DNA from: Lactobacillus johnsonii ATCC 33200
GTDB taxonomy: Bacteria; Bacillota; Bacilli; Lactobacillales; Lactobacillaceae
NCBI RefSeq assembly: GCF_000159355.1
Contig: NZ_GG670120.1
Location: 954,349-1,018,348 of the forward strand
Length of the DNA: 64,000 nucleotides
Direction of reading: 5' to 3'
Below, piece by piece: positions 56,637-64,000 of this stretch (the stretch's first letter is position 1; every line of letters starts with the position of its first letter). The notes beneath the pieces are model-generated. The model made no database searches. It saw nothing but the letters and a program-made list of their open reading frames with translations, and was not told where the DNA came from. The translations under genes were made by a program, and so were the position numbers.

Positions 56637-57269
56637 TTAAATTTCTTTCAATGCTTGATCAATTGGTGTGTTTCCACTACTCATTGGAATAACCTTATCA
56701 ATAGTATTTGGATATTTTAGAATTTCAGCCAATGTTTTAGCAACATCAGGAATTGGATTTGAGTCAGTTGGACCAGCATCAAGTTTGATTTTGCCTGTTC
56801 CGGTTTCTTCAGTGAGATTCGTAGGCTGCAAAATCGTATATTCAAGATTAGTCGAATCCATTAAATAAGTATCAGCAAAGAATTTAGCAGCTAGATAGTC
56901 CTCAAGACCTGGAATCTTCTTCCATGAGTCTACATCTAAACTAAGCATTGAACTGAGCATAATATAGCGTTTAACACCTGCTTTTTCAGCAGCCATCATA
57001 GTTTTTATTGCTCCCATAGCATCAGTTTGGATAAGGTCCTTACCACGAAATCCAGCCGTAAAGTAAATAGCATCAAAACCTTTTACTTGTTTAGTAATAT
57101 CTTCTACATCAGCATGTAAATCAAGCTTATCAGATATTACACCATCAAGTTTAATAATATTTTCTGGATGACGAGCTGCTGCTGTCACTGTATTACCATC
57201 AGCTACTAAATCTTTAATTAAATCTATAGCTACTCTTCCAGAGCCACCAAAAATAAATATTTTAGCTAT
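56637..57269 (-). pseudogene. NAD(P)-binding SDR-like oxidoreductase with start codon ATG changed to ATA
   Basis: The Rossmann start AKIFIFGGSGRVAIDLIKDL is in frame with the body (FDAIYFTAGF, MLSSMLSLDV, NLEYTILQPTNL), so the protein is a complete ~210-residue NAD(P)H-binding reductase. A very strong GAGGAGG site sits 7 bases before codon ATA (57267-57269), where ATG is expected. The only usual start, GTG 57188, would remove the nucleotide-binding loop. The gene therefore looks silenced by one G to A change. Confidence 0.8.
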
Positions 57270-57340
57270 AATTTTTCCTCCTCGAAAAAACTTACAGCTT
57301 TATAATAGCTTACTTTTTATTAGTAGTCCAAAATTTACAC

Positions 57341-58012
57341 TCATTTTTTAGTAATAAAATCGAGTAATTTAAACATTACCTCTTTATTTTTTTTTGGCAC
57401 ATCATGAGCTATAATTTCTTCAGCAGTCTGATTTAAATCATTATTTTCAAGTGGATACGCACTATCGTTAATGGCAATTTCTCGAACATTATCTTCTTCA
57501 GGCTCAAAATGAAATTGTAAGCCGATAACATTATCTCCTAATAAAAAGCCCTGATTTTCTACTAAGTCACTCGAAAATAAAAGTTTTGCACCTACAGGAA
57601 TTTCAAACATTTGTTGGTGCCAATGAAGGGCCGTTAGTTCTTTAGGAATACCTGGTATTGTTGTATCTTTTAAGTAAACTGGAGCCCAGCCTACTTCCTT
57701 ATGAGGAGCATCTGAAATTTTAGCTCCCATAGTCATCGCAATTTGTTGTGCACCAAAACAAGCCCCAAACATCGGCTTACCGGCATCAAGCATTCTTTTA
57801 ATTAGAACTCTCTCTTGCTTAATCCACTCTAGATTATCATTTGGACTCATGGGGCCACCTAGAATTACAAGTAGATCTGTTTCATTAGCAGTTGGCAATT
57901 TACCAAAAGTTTCAGGATGATACACATATAATTCATGATGATGACTATCTGCCCAGGTTTTAATTGCTCCTGGCCCCTCGTTTGGAGTATGTTGCAATAC
58001 ATTAACGCGCAT
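57341..58012 (-). CDS. Class I glutamine amidotransferase (GMP synthase-like)
   Basis: 223 residues: catalytic Cys in GACFGAQQIA, His and Glu in LQFHFEPEE, oxyanion segment ILGGPMSPND. A free-standing amidotransferase of the GuaA-GATase-like group; the acceptor is unknown. It lies 11 bases after hpt and is co-transcribed with it, hinting at purine metabolism. Confidence 0.88.
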   Translation of the reverse strand: MRVNVLQHTPNEGPGAIKTWADSHHHELYVYHPETFGKLPTANETDLLVILGGPMSPNDNLEWIKQERVLIKRMLDAGKPMFGACFGAQQIAMTMGAKISDAPHKEVGWAPVYLKDTTIPGIPKELTALHWHQQMFEIPVGAKLLFSSDLVENQGFLLGDNVIGLQFHFEPEEDNVREIAINDSAYPLENNDLNQTAEEIIAHDVPKKNKEVMFKLLDFITKK

Positions 58013-58023
58013 TATTTATCCCT

Positions 58024-58560
58024 TTAACTAGCATAAACTTCATGCTTTAAAATTCCTACATAAGGTAAATTTCTATACAAGCCATTGTAATCTAATCCAT
58101 AACCAACTAAAAACTCATTAGGGGCCTTAAAACCATAATAATCTGCATGAAAATCTACGACACGGGTTTCAGGCTTATCAAGCATAGATACAACTTCTAC
58201 GCTTTTAGCCCCACGTTCTTTCATTATTTCACTAAGTGCTTGCAAAGTACGTCCCGTATCAATAATATCTTCCATAAAAATTACTGGACGATTTGTTACA
58301 TCTGACTTAATATCTTGCGTAATCTTTACTTTTCCTGTGGATTGGCTTCCTTCATAACTAGATGCCTTAATAGGCTCAATAGTTAGCTTAAAACTTAATC
58401 TCTTAATCATATCACTAGCAAAAATCATTGCTCCATTTAAGACTGGAACAATAATTGGCTCTTCATTTTTATATTTTTTATTTAATTCAGCAGCCATTTC
58501 ATCCATACGATTGTTTAAATCATTTTGAGTATACAATACACTTTCGATATCGTTATTCAT
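58024..58560 (-). CDS. hpt: Hypoxanthine phosphoribosyltransferase
   Basis: 178 residues with the PRPP-binding motif VIFMEDIIDTGRTL and the PNEFLVGYGLDYNGLYRNLP C-terminal segment of HPRTs. It makes IMP/GMP from hypoxanthine/guanine and PRPP (purine salvage). GAGG precedes ATG 58560. First gene of a two-gene unit with the amidotransferase. Confidence 0.93.
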   Translation of the reverse strand: MNNDIESVLYTQNDLNNRMDEMAAELNKKYKNEEPIIVPVLNGAMIFASDMIKRLSFKLTIEPIKASSYEGSQSTGKVKITQDIKSDVTNRPVIFMEDIIDTGRTLQALSEIMKERGAKSVEVVSMLDKPETRVVDFHADYYGFKAPNEFLVGYGLDYNGLYRNLPYVGILKHEVYAS

Positions 58561-58802
58561 TCTTTAATTCCTCTTTATTAAAATCGTCAATGATGAAATT
58601 TTAACATAAATTCGATGATTTTTTTAGTATTTTTACACTTATTTATTAATTATTTTTACTACCAATAATTATATTGTTCGTATTCTATAAATAAAGAAAA
58701 ATTATTTATATTTTTTTAGATTTTATCTTAAATATAAGTCACAAAAAATTCACAAATTACTCTTAATATTGATATCAATCAAGTAAGAAAGGAATGGTTT
58801 AA

Positions 58803-58910
58803 ATGACATTATTATTAATTTTAGGTATTAGTGCTGTAGCATTACTTGCTACTAACGCAGTAATTATAAATAAACCAGTTCCAGTTCCTGTAAAGGTTCG
58901 TAGGAAATAA
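58803..58910 (+). CDS. 35-residue single-helix membrane peptide
   Basis: ATG 58803 follows AAAGGA at 9 bases. The product has a hydrophobic helix (residues 2-23, LLLILGISAVALLATNAVII) and a basic tail with a PVPVPV repeat ending KVRRK. It ends at TAA and is followed 41 bases later by a strong terminator, so it is an independent gene. The function is unknown; a holin-like or membrane-stress micropeptide is possible. Confidence 0.6.
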   Translation: MTLLLILGISAVALLATNAVIINKPVPVPVKVRRK

Positions 58911-58951
58911 ATCCATAATCCATTCTTCATTTTCCTCTACAATTTAGTATT

Positions 58952-58987
58952 AAAAACCCTCGTTGATCTAAGTCAACGAGGGTTTTT
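58952..58987. terminator. Bidirectional terminator
   Basis: AAAAACCCTCGTTGA and TCAACGAGGGTTTTT form a perfect 15-bp stem, serving the micropeptide gene and the opposing rpoN relict. Confidence 0.93.
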
Positions 58988-58990
58988 GCT

Positions 58991-59498
58991 TTATTTTTGA
59001 TTTCTTTGATAACTATTTTTAATTCCTAGTTTCTTTCGATATTTAGAAATTATTCTACGACTAATTGAAATTTCTTTTTCTTTAAATTTATTTACCAGTT
59101 TCTCATCACTTAATGGTTTTTGGGGATCTTCTAACTTAATAAAATCCTTCAATATTCTTTCAAGTTGATTTGAGTTAAATTACTAATACTTTTTCGTGGA
59201 AACAAGAGCTTTAGACTAAAGACCTTACCTTGGCACTTCTACATATTTATCTTTAATTGCTCTACTTATAGTACTTATTGCTAAATTTAATTCTGTAGCT
59301 GCATCTTCTAATTTTATACTTACTAAATCTTGCTCATTCAGAGAGGACAAATATTTTTCTTGTCGTCTTCCCAAAAATTTCCCTAGATTTAGTAGCGTCT
59401 CTTCACGTTGTTGAATTGCATAATGTAAGTCAGTAAAATCCTTCTTTTGTTTTATAAAATAATCCTTATCTTTTATTTCGCTATCTTTTTGTAGCTCA
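58991..59498 (-). pseudogene. rpoN: C-terminal relict of RNA polymerase sigma-54
   Basis: In two registers the minus strand encodes VELQKDSEIKDKDYF, a segment QQREETLLNLGKFLGRRQEK, the HTH region AISTISRAIKDKYVEVPR, then LEDPQKPLSDEKLVNKF and the RpoN box SRRIISKYRKKLGI (consensus ARRTVAKYRE). These are landmarks of the last half of sigma-54. Stop codons and frame changes lie at about 59140-59235. The N-terminal activator- and core-binding regions are absent: the frame joins a LevR-like activator at about 59498. Confidence 0.78.
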
Positions 59499-60543
59499 AC
59501 AAACTTTTCTTAATTAAACTGTTACCTGAACGTTCAAGCACTGTATTCGGATCAATTAACAAGTTTCCATATTCCGCAAATGTTGGGAGTTCTTCGACCA
59601 TAATATTATTTAAATATAGCTTGATTACGTCACTATTTTCTTGGTCACGGTAAGCAGCTGCACAGGAAACCTTAATGATATTTTTTAAATACCCAATATT
59701 TCCGGGATGCTTAATTTTTAATAAAGTAGATACTACATATTTATCTACTTCAATTTTTCGATTAATTCGACGTGCCTCTTGATAGAAAATATACCGTAGC
59801 AGTTCTAGTCTTTCATCAATTGGACGACTAGCAAAATCGGGCAATTTAACATGTACAGGTACACGCCGTAGAAAAGTAGTTAGAAGAACTTTCTCTGGAT
59901 TTTCAGTGGTTGCCATTACTAGAATTGTCCCTAATCCATAAATGAAAATAGTTTTTCTTGATTTTCACTACTTAAGCGATGTACTTCGTCTAAAAATAAG
60001 TATCCTCCATTTGCCTGCTTAAGAAGTCCATCTTTTGCTTCGTCAGCCCCTGTATAGGCACCTTTTACATAACCAAATAACATACTGGAGACAAGTTCAG
60101 GATTATTCGCATAATCAGCACAATTCAAAACAATATATGGAGCCTCATTACTAATAATTCCTTTGCTCTTAGCTAATTGAGCAATTTTGCTTGCTAAATA
60201 ACTTTTTCCTACCCCCCGAATGACCCGTAATCAAAATGTTTAAACCATCCGGTGGATACATAATTGCTGCTGAGATTTGATCAATAGCATATCTCATTGA
60301 ACCACGATAGCCAATAAAGTCATCAAAATTATGATTCAAATTAGGCATACTACCTTTTTTAGTCCATTTTACTGGTCGCCCAGCAATTTTTTGAATTTTT
60401 TCTTCTCTAAATAATTCATTTAAATAATGACTAACTACCGATCTGGATAAATTTAAGCTATCAGCTAATTGTGCCGTTGTTAGTGCATGATATCATGGCC
60501 AAGCATATTTAAATAAGTTAAGACATTTTTTTCCTTTATCCAT
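59499..60543 (-). pseudogene. LevR/ManR-like sigma-54-dependent activator, N-terminal half only, disrupted
   Basis: An N-terminal HTH (TAQLADSLNLSRSVVSHYL) is followed by an AAA+ domain: Walker A around ITGHSG (60200-60235, one extra G in GGGGGG), the sigma-54 contact loop FGYVKGAYTGAD (GAFTGA-type), Walker B GGYLFLDEVHRL and the sensor region ATTENPEKVLL. Frames break in the A-run near 60523-60530, near 60490, at the G-run, and near 59934 with loss of 10-15 residues. The PRD and EIIA/EIIB domains of LevR are missing; the frame then meets the rpoN tail. Such activators drive mannose-class PTS operons. Confidence 0.75.
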
Positions 60544-60634
60544 GATTCGTTCTCCATAAATTTAATATTATAATTATATCAGATTTTTGAAAACGATATC
60601 ATTTACTATACTTATATATCATGGTTACCCTGTA

Positions 60635-60946
60635 TTATCTCAAAATTTTTTCAAATGCCTTACTAAAAGATGCTTTTTCCATATCCTTACTAATGAAATA
60701 AATAATGGCTTTTTCTTTAAAAACTGAAAAGGCAATTCGAGCCGATCCAATAGTACCAAGATTTAATCGAAATTCATAAATTTTTTGTCCATTAATTCTT
60801 TTTCTACTAGCCAATTTAATCTTTGTCATCCCAGTGGTAACTTCTTTAACAAGGGCTTTTTCAATTAAATTCTTGATTATCTTTTTTTGCCTATTATATT
60901 TTTTAAAAAAGCTTTTACATCCATGATCATCAAATATTATTCGCAT
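60635..60946 (-). CDS. RelE/ParE-like toxin-fold protein without visible antitoxin
   Basis: 103 residues, strongly basic. The pattern KIYEFRLNLGTIGSARIAFSVF followed by KAIIYFISKDMEKA resembles the beta-sheet core of RelE/HigB-type toxins. No small antitoxin gene is adjacent on either side: upstream is the fba terminator, downstream the activator relict. It may be an orphan toxin or a phage-type (DUF891-like) protein. No terminator follows. Confidence 0.55.
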   Translation of the reverse strand: MRIIFDDHGCKSFFKKYNRQKKIIKNLIEKALVKEVTTGMTKIKLASRKRINGQKIYEFRLNLGTIGSARIAFSVFKEKAIIYFISKDMEKASFSKAFEKILR

Positions 60947-60966
60947 TTTTCCACACTTAAGCCAAT

Positions 60967-60998
60967 AAAAAAAGACCTCAGAAAATGAGGTCTTTTTT
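60967..60998 (-). terminator. Terminator of fba
   Basis: AAAAAAGACCTCA and TGAGGTCTTTTTT form a perfect 13-bp stem with a 5-base loop, 14 bases after the fba stop. Confidence 0.93.
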
Positions 60999-61012
60999 AA
61001 TATAGTTTTTGA

Positions 61013-61930
61013 TTATTCTTCGTTTAATGAAGCTTCATCAAATTGAACTGATGATTCCTTTGTGTCGATTGGTGCAGTACCCATCCATGAAATCATTTCT
61101 TTCATAGAATCAGTAATTGCGTCAGTACCGGCTCTCAAAAGCTTACGTGGGTCATAACCCTTGTTGCCCTTGTCTAAGTCCATCTTGTCTTCGATGTACT
61201 TACGAGTTGCAGCTTGGAATGCTAATTGGAATTCAGTGTTAATGTTAATCTTAGCAATACCTAATTGAATTGCCTTTTCGATTTGGTCTTGAGGAATTCC
61301 TGAACCACCGTGAAGAACAAGCGGTTCGTTTGGAACTGCTTCTGCAATTTCCTTCAAACGATCGAAGTTTAAGCCAGTCCAGCCTTCTGGGTAAACACCG
61401 TGGATGTTACCAATACCACAAGCAAGCTTGTCAACACCAGCAGCAACGAAAGTCTTAGCGTCTTCAACTGATGCTAATTCACCACCATCGGCACCTTGGT
61501 TTTCACCAATTTTACCGATTTCAGCTTCAACAGAGATACCTCTTTCGTGAGCTAACTTAACGATTTCCTTAGTCTTTGCTAAGTTTTCGTCAGTTGGTAA
61601 GTTGTGACCATCAAACATAACTGATGAGTAACCAAGTGCAATACATTCCTTAGCTGATTCAAAGTCACCGTGGTCCAAGTTCAAAATAACTGGAACATCG
61701 ATATCCATGTTGTCCATTTCGTTAAGAACTAAGTCCTTAACAGTCTTGTAACCACCCATGTACTTAGCAGCACCAGTAGAAACTTGAATCAATAAAGGAG
61801 TTCTAGTTTCCTTAGCACCTCTTAAAAGTGCGCGAGTCCATTCAAGGTTGTTAGTGTTGTATGCACCTACAGCGTAGTGGTTTTCACGAGCAGCTTTGAA
61901 AATGTCATTACCATTTACTAAATAAGCCAT
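61013..61930 (-). CDS. fba: Class II fructose-1,6-bisphosphate aldolase
   Basis: A 305-residue zinc aldolase: zinc ligands in LNLDHGD and LVLHGGSG, catalytic Asp in the same loop, and GNIHGVYPEG. It splits fructose-1,6-bisphosphate in glycolysis. AGGAGG precedes ATG 61930. As no lacD is present, this enzyme or a homologue elsewhere might also act on tagatose-1,6-bisphosphate (inference). Codon use is that of a highly expressed gene. Confidence 0.95.
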   Translation of the reverse strand: MAYLVNGNDIFKAARENHYAVGAYNTNNLEWTRALLRGAKETRTPLLIQVSTGAAKYMGGYKTVKDLVLNEMDNMDIDVPVILNLDHGDFESAKECIALGYSSVMFDGHNLPTDENLAKTKEIVKLAHERGISVEAEIGKIGENQGADGGELASVEDAKTFVAAGVDKLACGIGNIHGVYPEGWTGLNFDRLKEIAEAVPNEPLVLHGGSGIPQDQIEKAIQLGIAKININTEFQLAFQAATRKYIEDKMDLDKGNKGYDPRKLLRAGTDAITDSMKEMISWMGTAPIDTKESSVQFDEASLNEE

Positions 61931-62041
61931 TAAAAAAATACCTCCTAAATTTTTAACACATCACTAGTTTAACCCATTAGTGCAAAAATTAACATACTTT
62001 AGCTCAAAAAAATTCAGTGAATATTTTTATTTAAAGAAATA

Positions 62042-63718
62042 TTACATTTCTTTAGGTGCATTTACACCCAAAAGTCTTAAAGCTTCTGTTAAAACAATTG
62101 AAGTTGCTTGAACTAATGCAAGACGAGCGTTTAGTTGATCATCTTCATCTAAAATTCTAACATTTGCATAATACTTATTAAATTTCTTACTTAAATCTAA
62201 GGCATATTTTGCAATAATTGATGGTTCAAATTTTTCTGAAGCTTTTTCTACAATAGCAGGGAAATCAGCTAATGCTTTTGCAACTGCAAAGGACCAATCA
62301 TCATTTAAGCTTAAATTATCCATTGAGATCTCTTTATTAGCTTTGCGTAAAATACTTTGAGCTCTAGCATTAGTGTATTGAACGTATGGACCAGTATCCC
62401 CTTCAAAACGAACAACTTCTTCCAAATCAAAATCAAAGTTATCCATTCTATCATTCTTTAGGTCATGAAATACAACGGCGCCCACACCAACATCATGAGC
62501 AACCTGCTTCTTATTAGATAGATTTGGATTCTTTTCTTCAATTTGTTGTTCTGCTAAAGAAACTGCATCTTTTAGGACTTGGTCTAAGAAAACAACGTTT
62601 CCTTTTCTAGTAGATAATTTCTTTCCACCTTGAGTAATCAAACCAAATGGAATGTGGTGAATGTTATCTGACCAGTCATACCCCATCTTCTTCAAAACTT
62701 GTTTTAATTGCTTAAAGTGACCAGTTTGTTCGCCACCAGCAACATATAATGACATAACAAAGTCATATTCTTTTTTACGATATAAGGCAGCAGCCAAATC
62801 ACGAGTCATATAAAGGCTAGAGCCATCAGATTTTAAGATTAAAGCTGGGTTTTCATCTTCTCCCAAGTTAACAACTTGAGCTCCACGAGATTCTTCAAGT
62901 AAGCCCTTTTCTCTTAATTCATCAACTACTGGCTGCATCTTATCATTGAAAAATGCTTCTCCGTTATATGAATCAAAAGTTACCCCTAATTCTTTATAGA
63001 TACGGTTAAATTCTTGTAAGGAAACTTCACGAAACCATTTCCATAATTTAATTTCTTCTTCATCACCGTTTTCTAGTTTCTTAAAGGCAGCACGTCCTTC
63101 ATCTTCTAACTTAGGATCTTTTTCAGCTTCTTCATGGAACTTAACATAGTAATGGAAAAGATTTGTGATTGGATCTTTCTTCACATCTTCCTCATTACCC
63201 CATAAACGGTAAGCAGTAATTAATTTACCAAATTGGGTACCATAGTCCCCAAGATAATTAATTTTAATTGGAGTATAACCAACTTTTTCTAAAGTCTTAG
63301 CAATTGAATTACCAATCACCGTGGAACGTAGGTGTCCCATTGACATTGGCTTAGCAATATTAGGAGAAGACATGTCAATTGGTACATTTCCTTCACCAAG
63401 TTTCTGATCACCAAAATGTTCTTTTTCAGTTAGAACATCGTTTAAAGTTGCATTGACTAATTTTGCATGGTCAATTGCGAAGTTTACATATGGTCCAACT
63501 GCTTGAATACTGGCGAAATTATCATCACTAATTTTTTCTGCAATATTCTTAGCAATTAAAGCAGGATTTTTATGTTCAATTTTAGCCAAAGCAAATGCTG
63601 GAAAAGCATAATCACCCATCTTAGGATTCTTTGGTCTTTCAATTAACATAGAAATTTTTTCTTTAGGTAAATCTACCTGTTCACTAACTAAATCAACGAC
63701 TTTTTGTTTAAAATCCAC
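62042..63718 (-). CDS. argS: Arginyl-tRNA synthetase
   Basis: A 558-residue class I synthetase: N-terminal Add-1 domain, HIGH-type motif SPNIAKPMSMGHLRST, KMSKS-type motif KLSTRKGNVV and a C-terminal DALR anticodon-binding domain (VQYTNARAQSILRKA onwards). It charges tRNA-Arg. A T-box leader with terminator precedes it, giving arginine-responsive control. Intact. Confidence 0.96.
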   Translation of the reverse strand: MDFKQKVVDLVSEQVDLPKEKISMLIERPKNPKMGDYAFPAFALAKIEHKNPALIAKNIAEKISDDNFASIQAVGPYVNFAIDHAKLVNATLNDVLTEKEHFGDQKLGEGNVPIDMSSPNIAKPMSMGHLRSTVIGNSIAKTLEKVGYTPIKINYLGDYGTQFGKLITAYRLWGNEEDVKKDPITNLFHYYVKFHEEAEKDPKLEDEGRAAFKKLENGDEEEIKLWKWFREVSLQEFNRIYKELGVTFDSYNGEAFFNDKMQPVVDELREKGLLEESRGAQVVNLGEDENPALILKSDGSSLYMTRDLAAALYRKKEYDFVMSLYVAGGEQTGHFKQLKQVLKKMGYDWSDNIHHIPFGLITQGGKKLSTRKGNVVFLDQVLKDAVSLAEQQIEEKNPNLSNKKQVAHDVGVGAVVFHDLKNDRMDNFDFDLEEVVRFEGDTGPYVQYTNARAQSILRKANKEISMDNLSLNDDWSFAVAKALADFPAIVEKASEKFEPSIIAKYALDLSKKFNKYYANVRILDEDDQLNARLALVQATSIVLTEALRLLGVNAPKEM

Positions 63719-63743
63719 TTATAACACCTCTTGCATAAAAAAA

Positions 63744-63935
63744 GTCTCTTCCTAGTAAACTAGAAAGAGACGAGAAAGTTCCCGCGGTACCACTCTACTT
63801 GATACAAAGTATCCGCTTATTAATTGATTTTAAAGTTAAAGTTAAACACGCCTTCATATTGCCCCATTGTCTAACTCCCACCAACCATAGACTCGCTGAA
63901 AACAAATGCAATACTACTACTTTTAACCTTTTGTC
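63744..63935 (-). promoter_or_regulatory. T-box riboswitch of argS
   Basis: The minus-strand leader carries the T-box AGTGGTACCGCGGG (63781-63794). It is followed by a terminator AGTCTCTTCCTAGT / ACTAGAAAGAGAC (63742-63771) with a T-run at 63737-63743. Longer structured sequence up to the promoter contains Stem I. Uncharged tRNA-Arg pairing would form the antiterminator. The arginine specifier is inferred from the gene; I could not fix its codon. Confidence 0.92.
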
Positions 63936-63941
63936 ATGAAG

Positions 63942-63971
63942 ATTATATCAGCAAACTTAGGGAAAGTGCAA
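63942..63971 (-). promoter_or_regulatory. argS promoter
   Basis: TTGCAC (63966-63971), an 18-base spacer and TATAAT (63942-63947) on the minus strand, just before the T-box leader. Confidence 0.75.
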
Positions 63972-64000
63972 TATTAAATCGAATGCATAGTAAAATTTTA

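Noticed and set aside
59222-59245. A sigma-54 (-24/-12) promoter around TTGGCAC on the plus strand
   Set aside because: The downstream TTGC element is absent and the site lies inside the rpoN relict.
2072-60543. All frameshifts as plain sequencing errors
   Set aside because: Errors should hit argS, lacE, pyrP and PTS genes as often, yet these are clean, and many lesions are base substitutions or multi-base deletions. It cannot be excluded for single A-run changes.
1-64000. CRISPR arrays, insertion sequences, prophage or tRNA genes
   Set aside because: No regularly spaced repeats, no transposase, integrase or phage structural genes, and no cloverleaf with conserved TPsiC arm were seen.

Overview
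This is about 34-35% GC, low-GC Gram-positive DNA with strong AGGAGG-type ribosome binding sites, intrinsic hairpin/T-tract terminators, T-box and PyrR leaders, cre (CcpA) boxes, many PTS genes, and lactobacillus hallmarks (DtpT, PepC, PepD, lacTFEG, a helveticin J-like protein). It fits a Lactobacillus of the gasseri/johnsonii type. That is a judgement from gene content and protein flavour, not from a database search. There is no rRNA, tRNA, CRISPR array or recognisable insertion sequence.

Layout. 1-5750: a truncated ABC half-exporter with its MarR regulator, a broken alpha/beta hydrolase, an MFS carrier and a broken dipeptidase. 5883-7376: peptide symporter DtpT. 7599-12797: an operon on the minus strand for a mannose-class PTS (EIIB-EIIC-EIID-EIIA), a GH13 alpha-glucosidase and a LacI regulator, with a cre box and three ACGTTT operators in front. 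13090-16532: a broken GH42 beta-galactosidase and a broken phosphatidylserine-decarboxylase-like gene. 16602-22176: FetAB-type ABC, M42 peptidase, a candidate small RNA, and a MarR/MFS unit whose MarR is frameshifted. 22272-30235: a block of amino-acid permeases, PepC, a C45-type hydrolase and glutaminase, nearly all disrupted. 30370-34920: a lactose operon lacTFEG controlled by a RAT antiterminator site and cre. 35052-40440: a galactitol-class PTS and galactose-6-phosphate isomerase LacAB with DeoR-type LacR; both promoters share a TGTTCATTTA motif. 40567-42105: PyrR-attenuated uracil permease. 42242-57269: mixed accessory genes (AraC, HAD phosphatases, twin MFS pumps with terminator hairpins in their leaders, GlpF, AEC carrier, Tag, helveticin J-like protein, ClC, fRMsr). 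57341-63971: glutamine amidotransferase, Hpt, a tiny membrane protein, the relict of a sigma-54 system (rpoN tail joined to a LevR-like activator), an orphan RelE-like protein, Fba and T-box-controlled ArgS.

The most striking property is gene decay. About eighteen loci carry stops, frameshifts, small deletions or lost start codons, while housekeeping and sugar-PTS genes between them are intact. Most point lesions are C-to-T or G-to-A type (TGG to TGA/TAG, CAA/CAG to TAA/TAG, ATG to ATA), and many frameshifts are one-base changes in poly-A runs. Both are expected from a mismatch-repair-deficient or otherwise mutating lineage living where peptide and amino-acid genes are dispensable.

Working together, the intact genes describe a cell that imports lactose, galactose/galactitol-type sugars and alpha-glucosides by PTS under CcpA control, takes up di/tripeptides by DtpT, and salvages uracil and purine bases, while it is losing extra amino-acid transport, peptidase and amidase functions.
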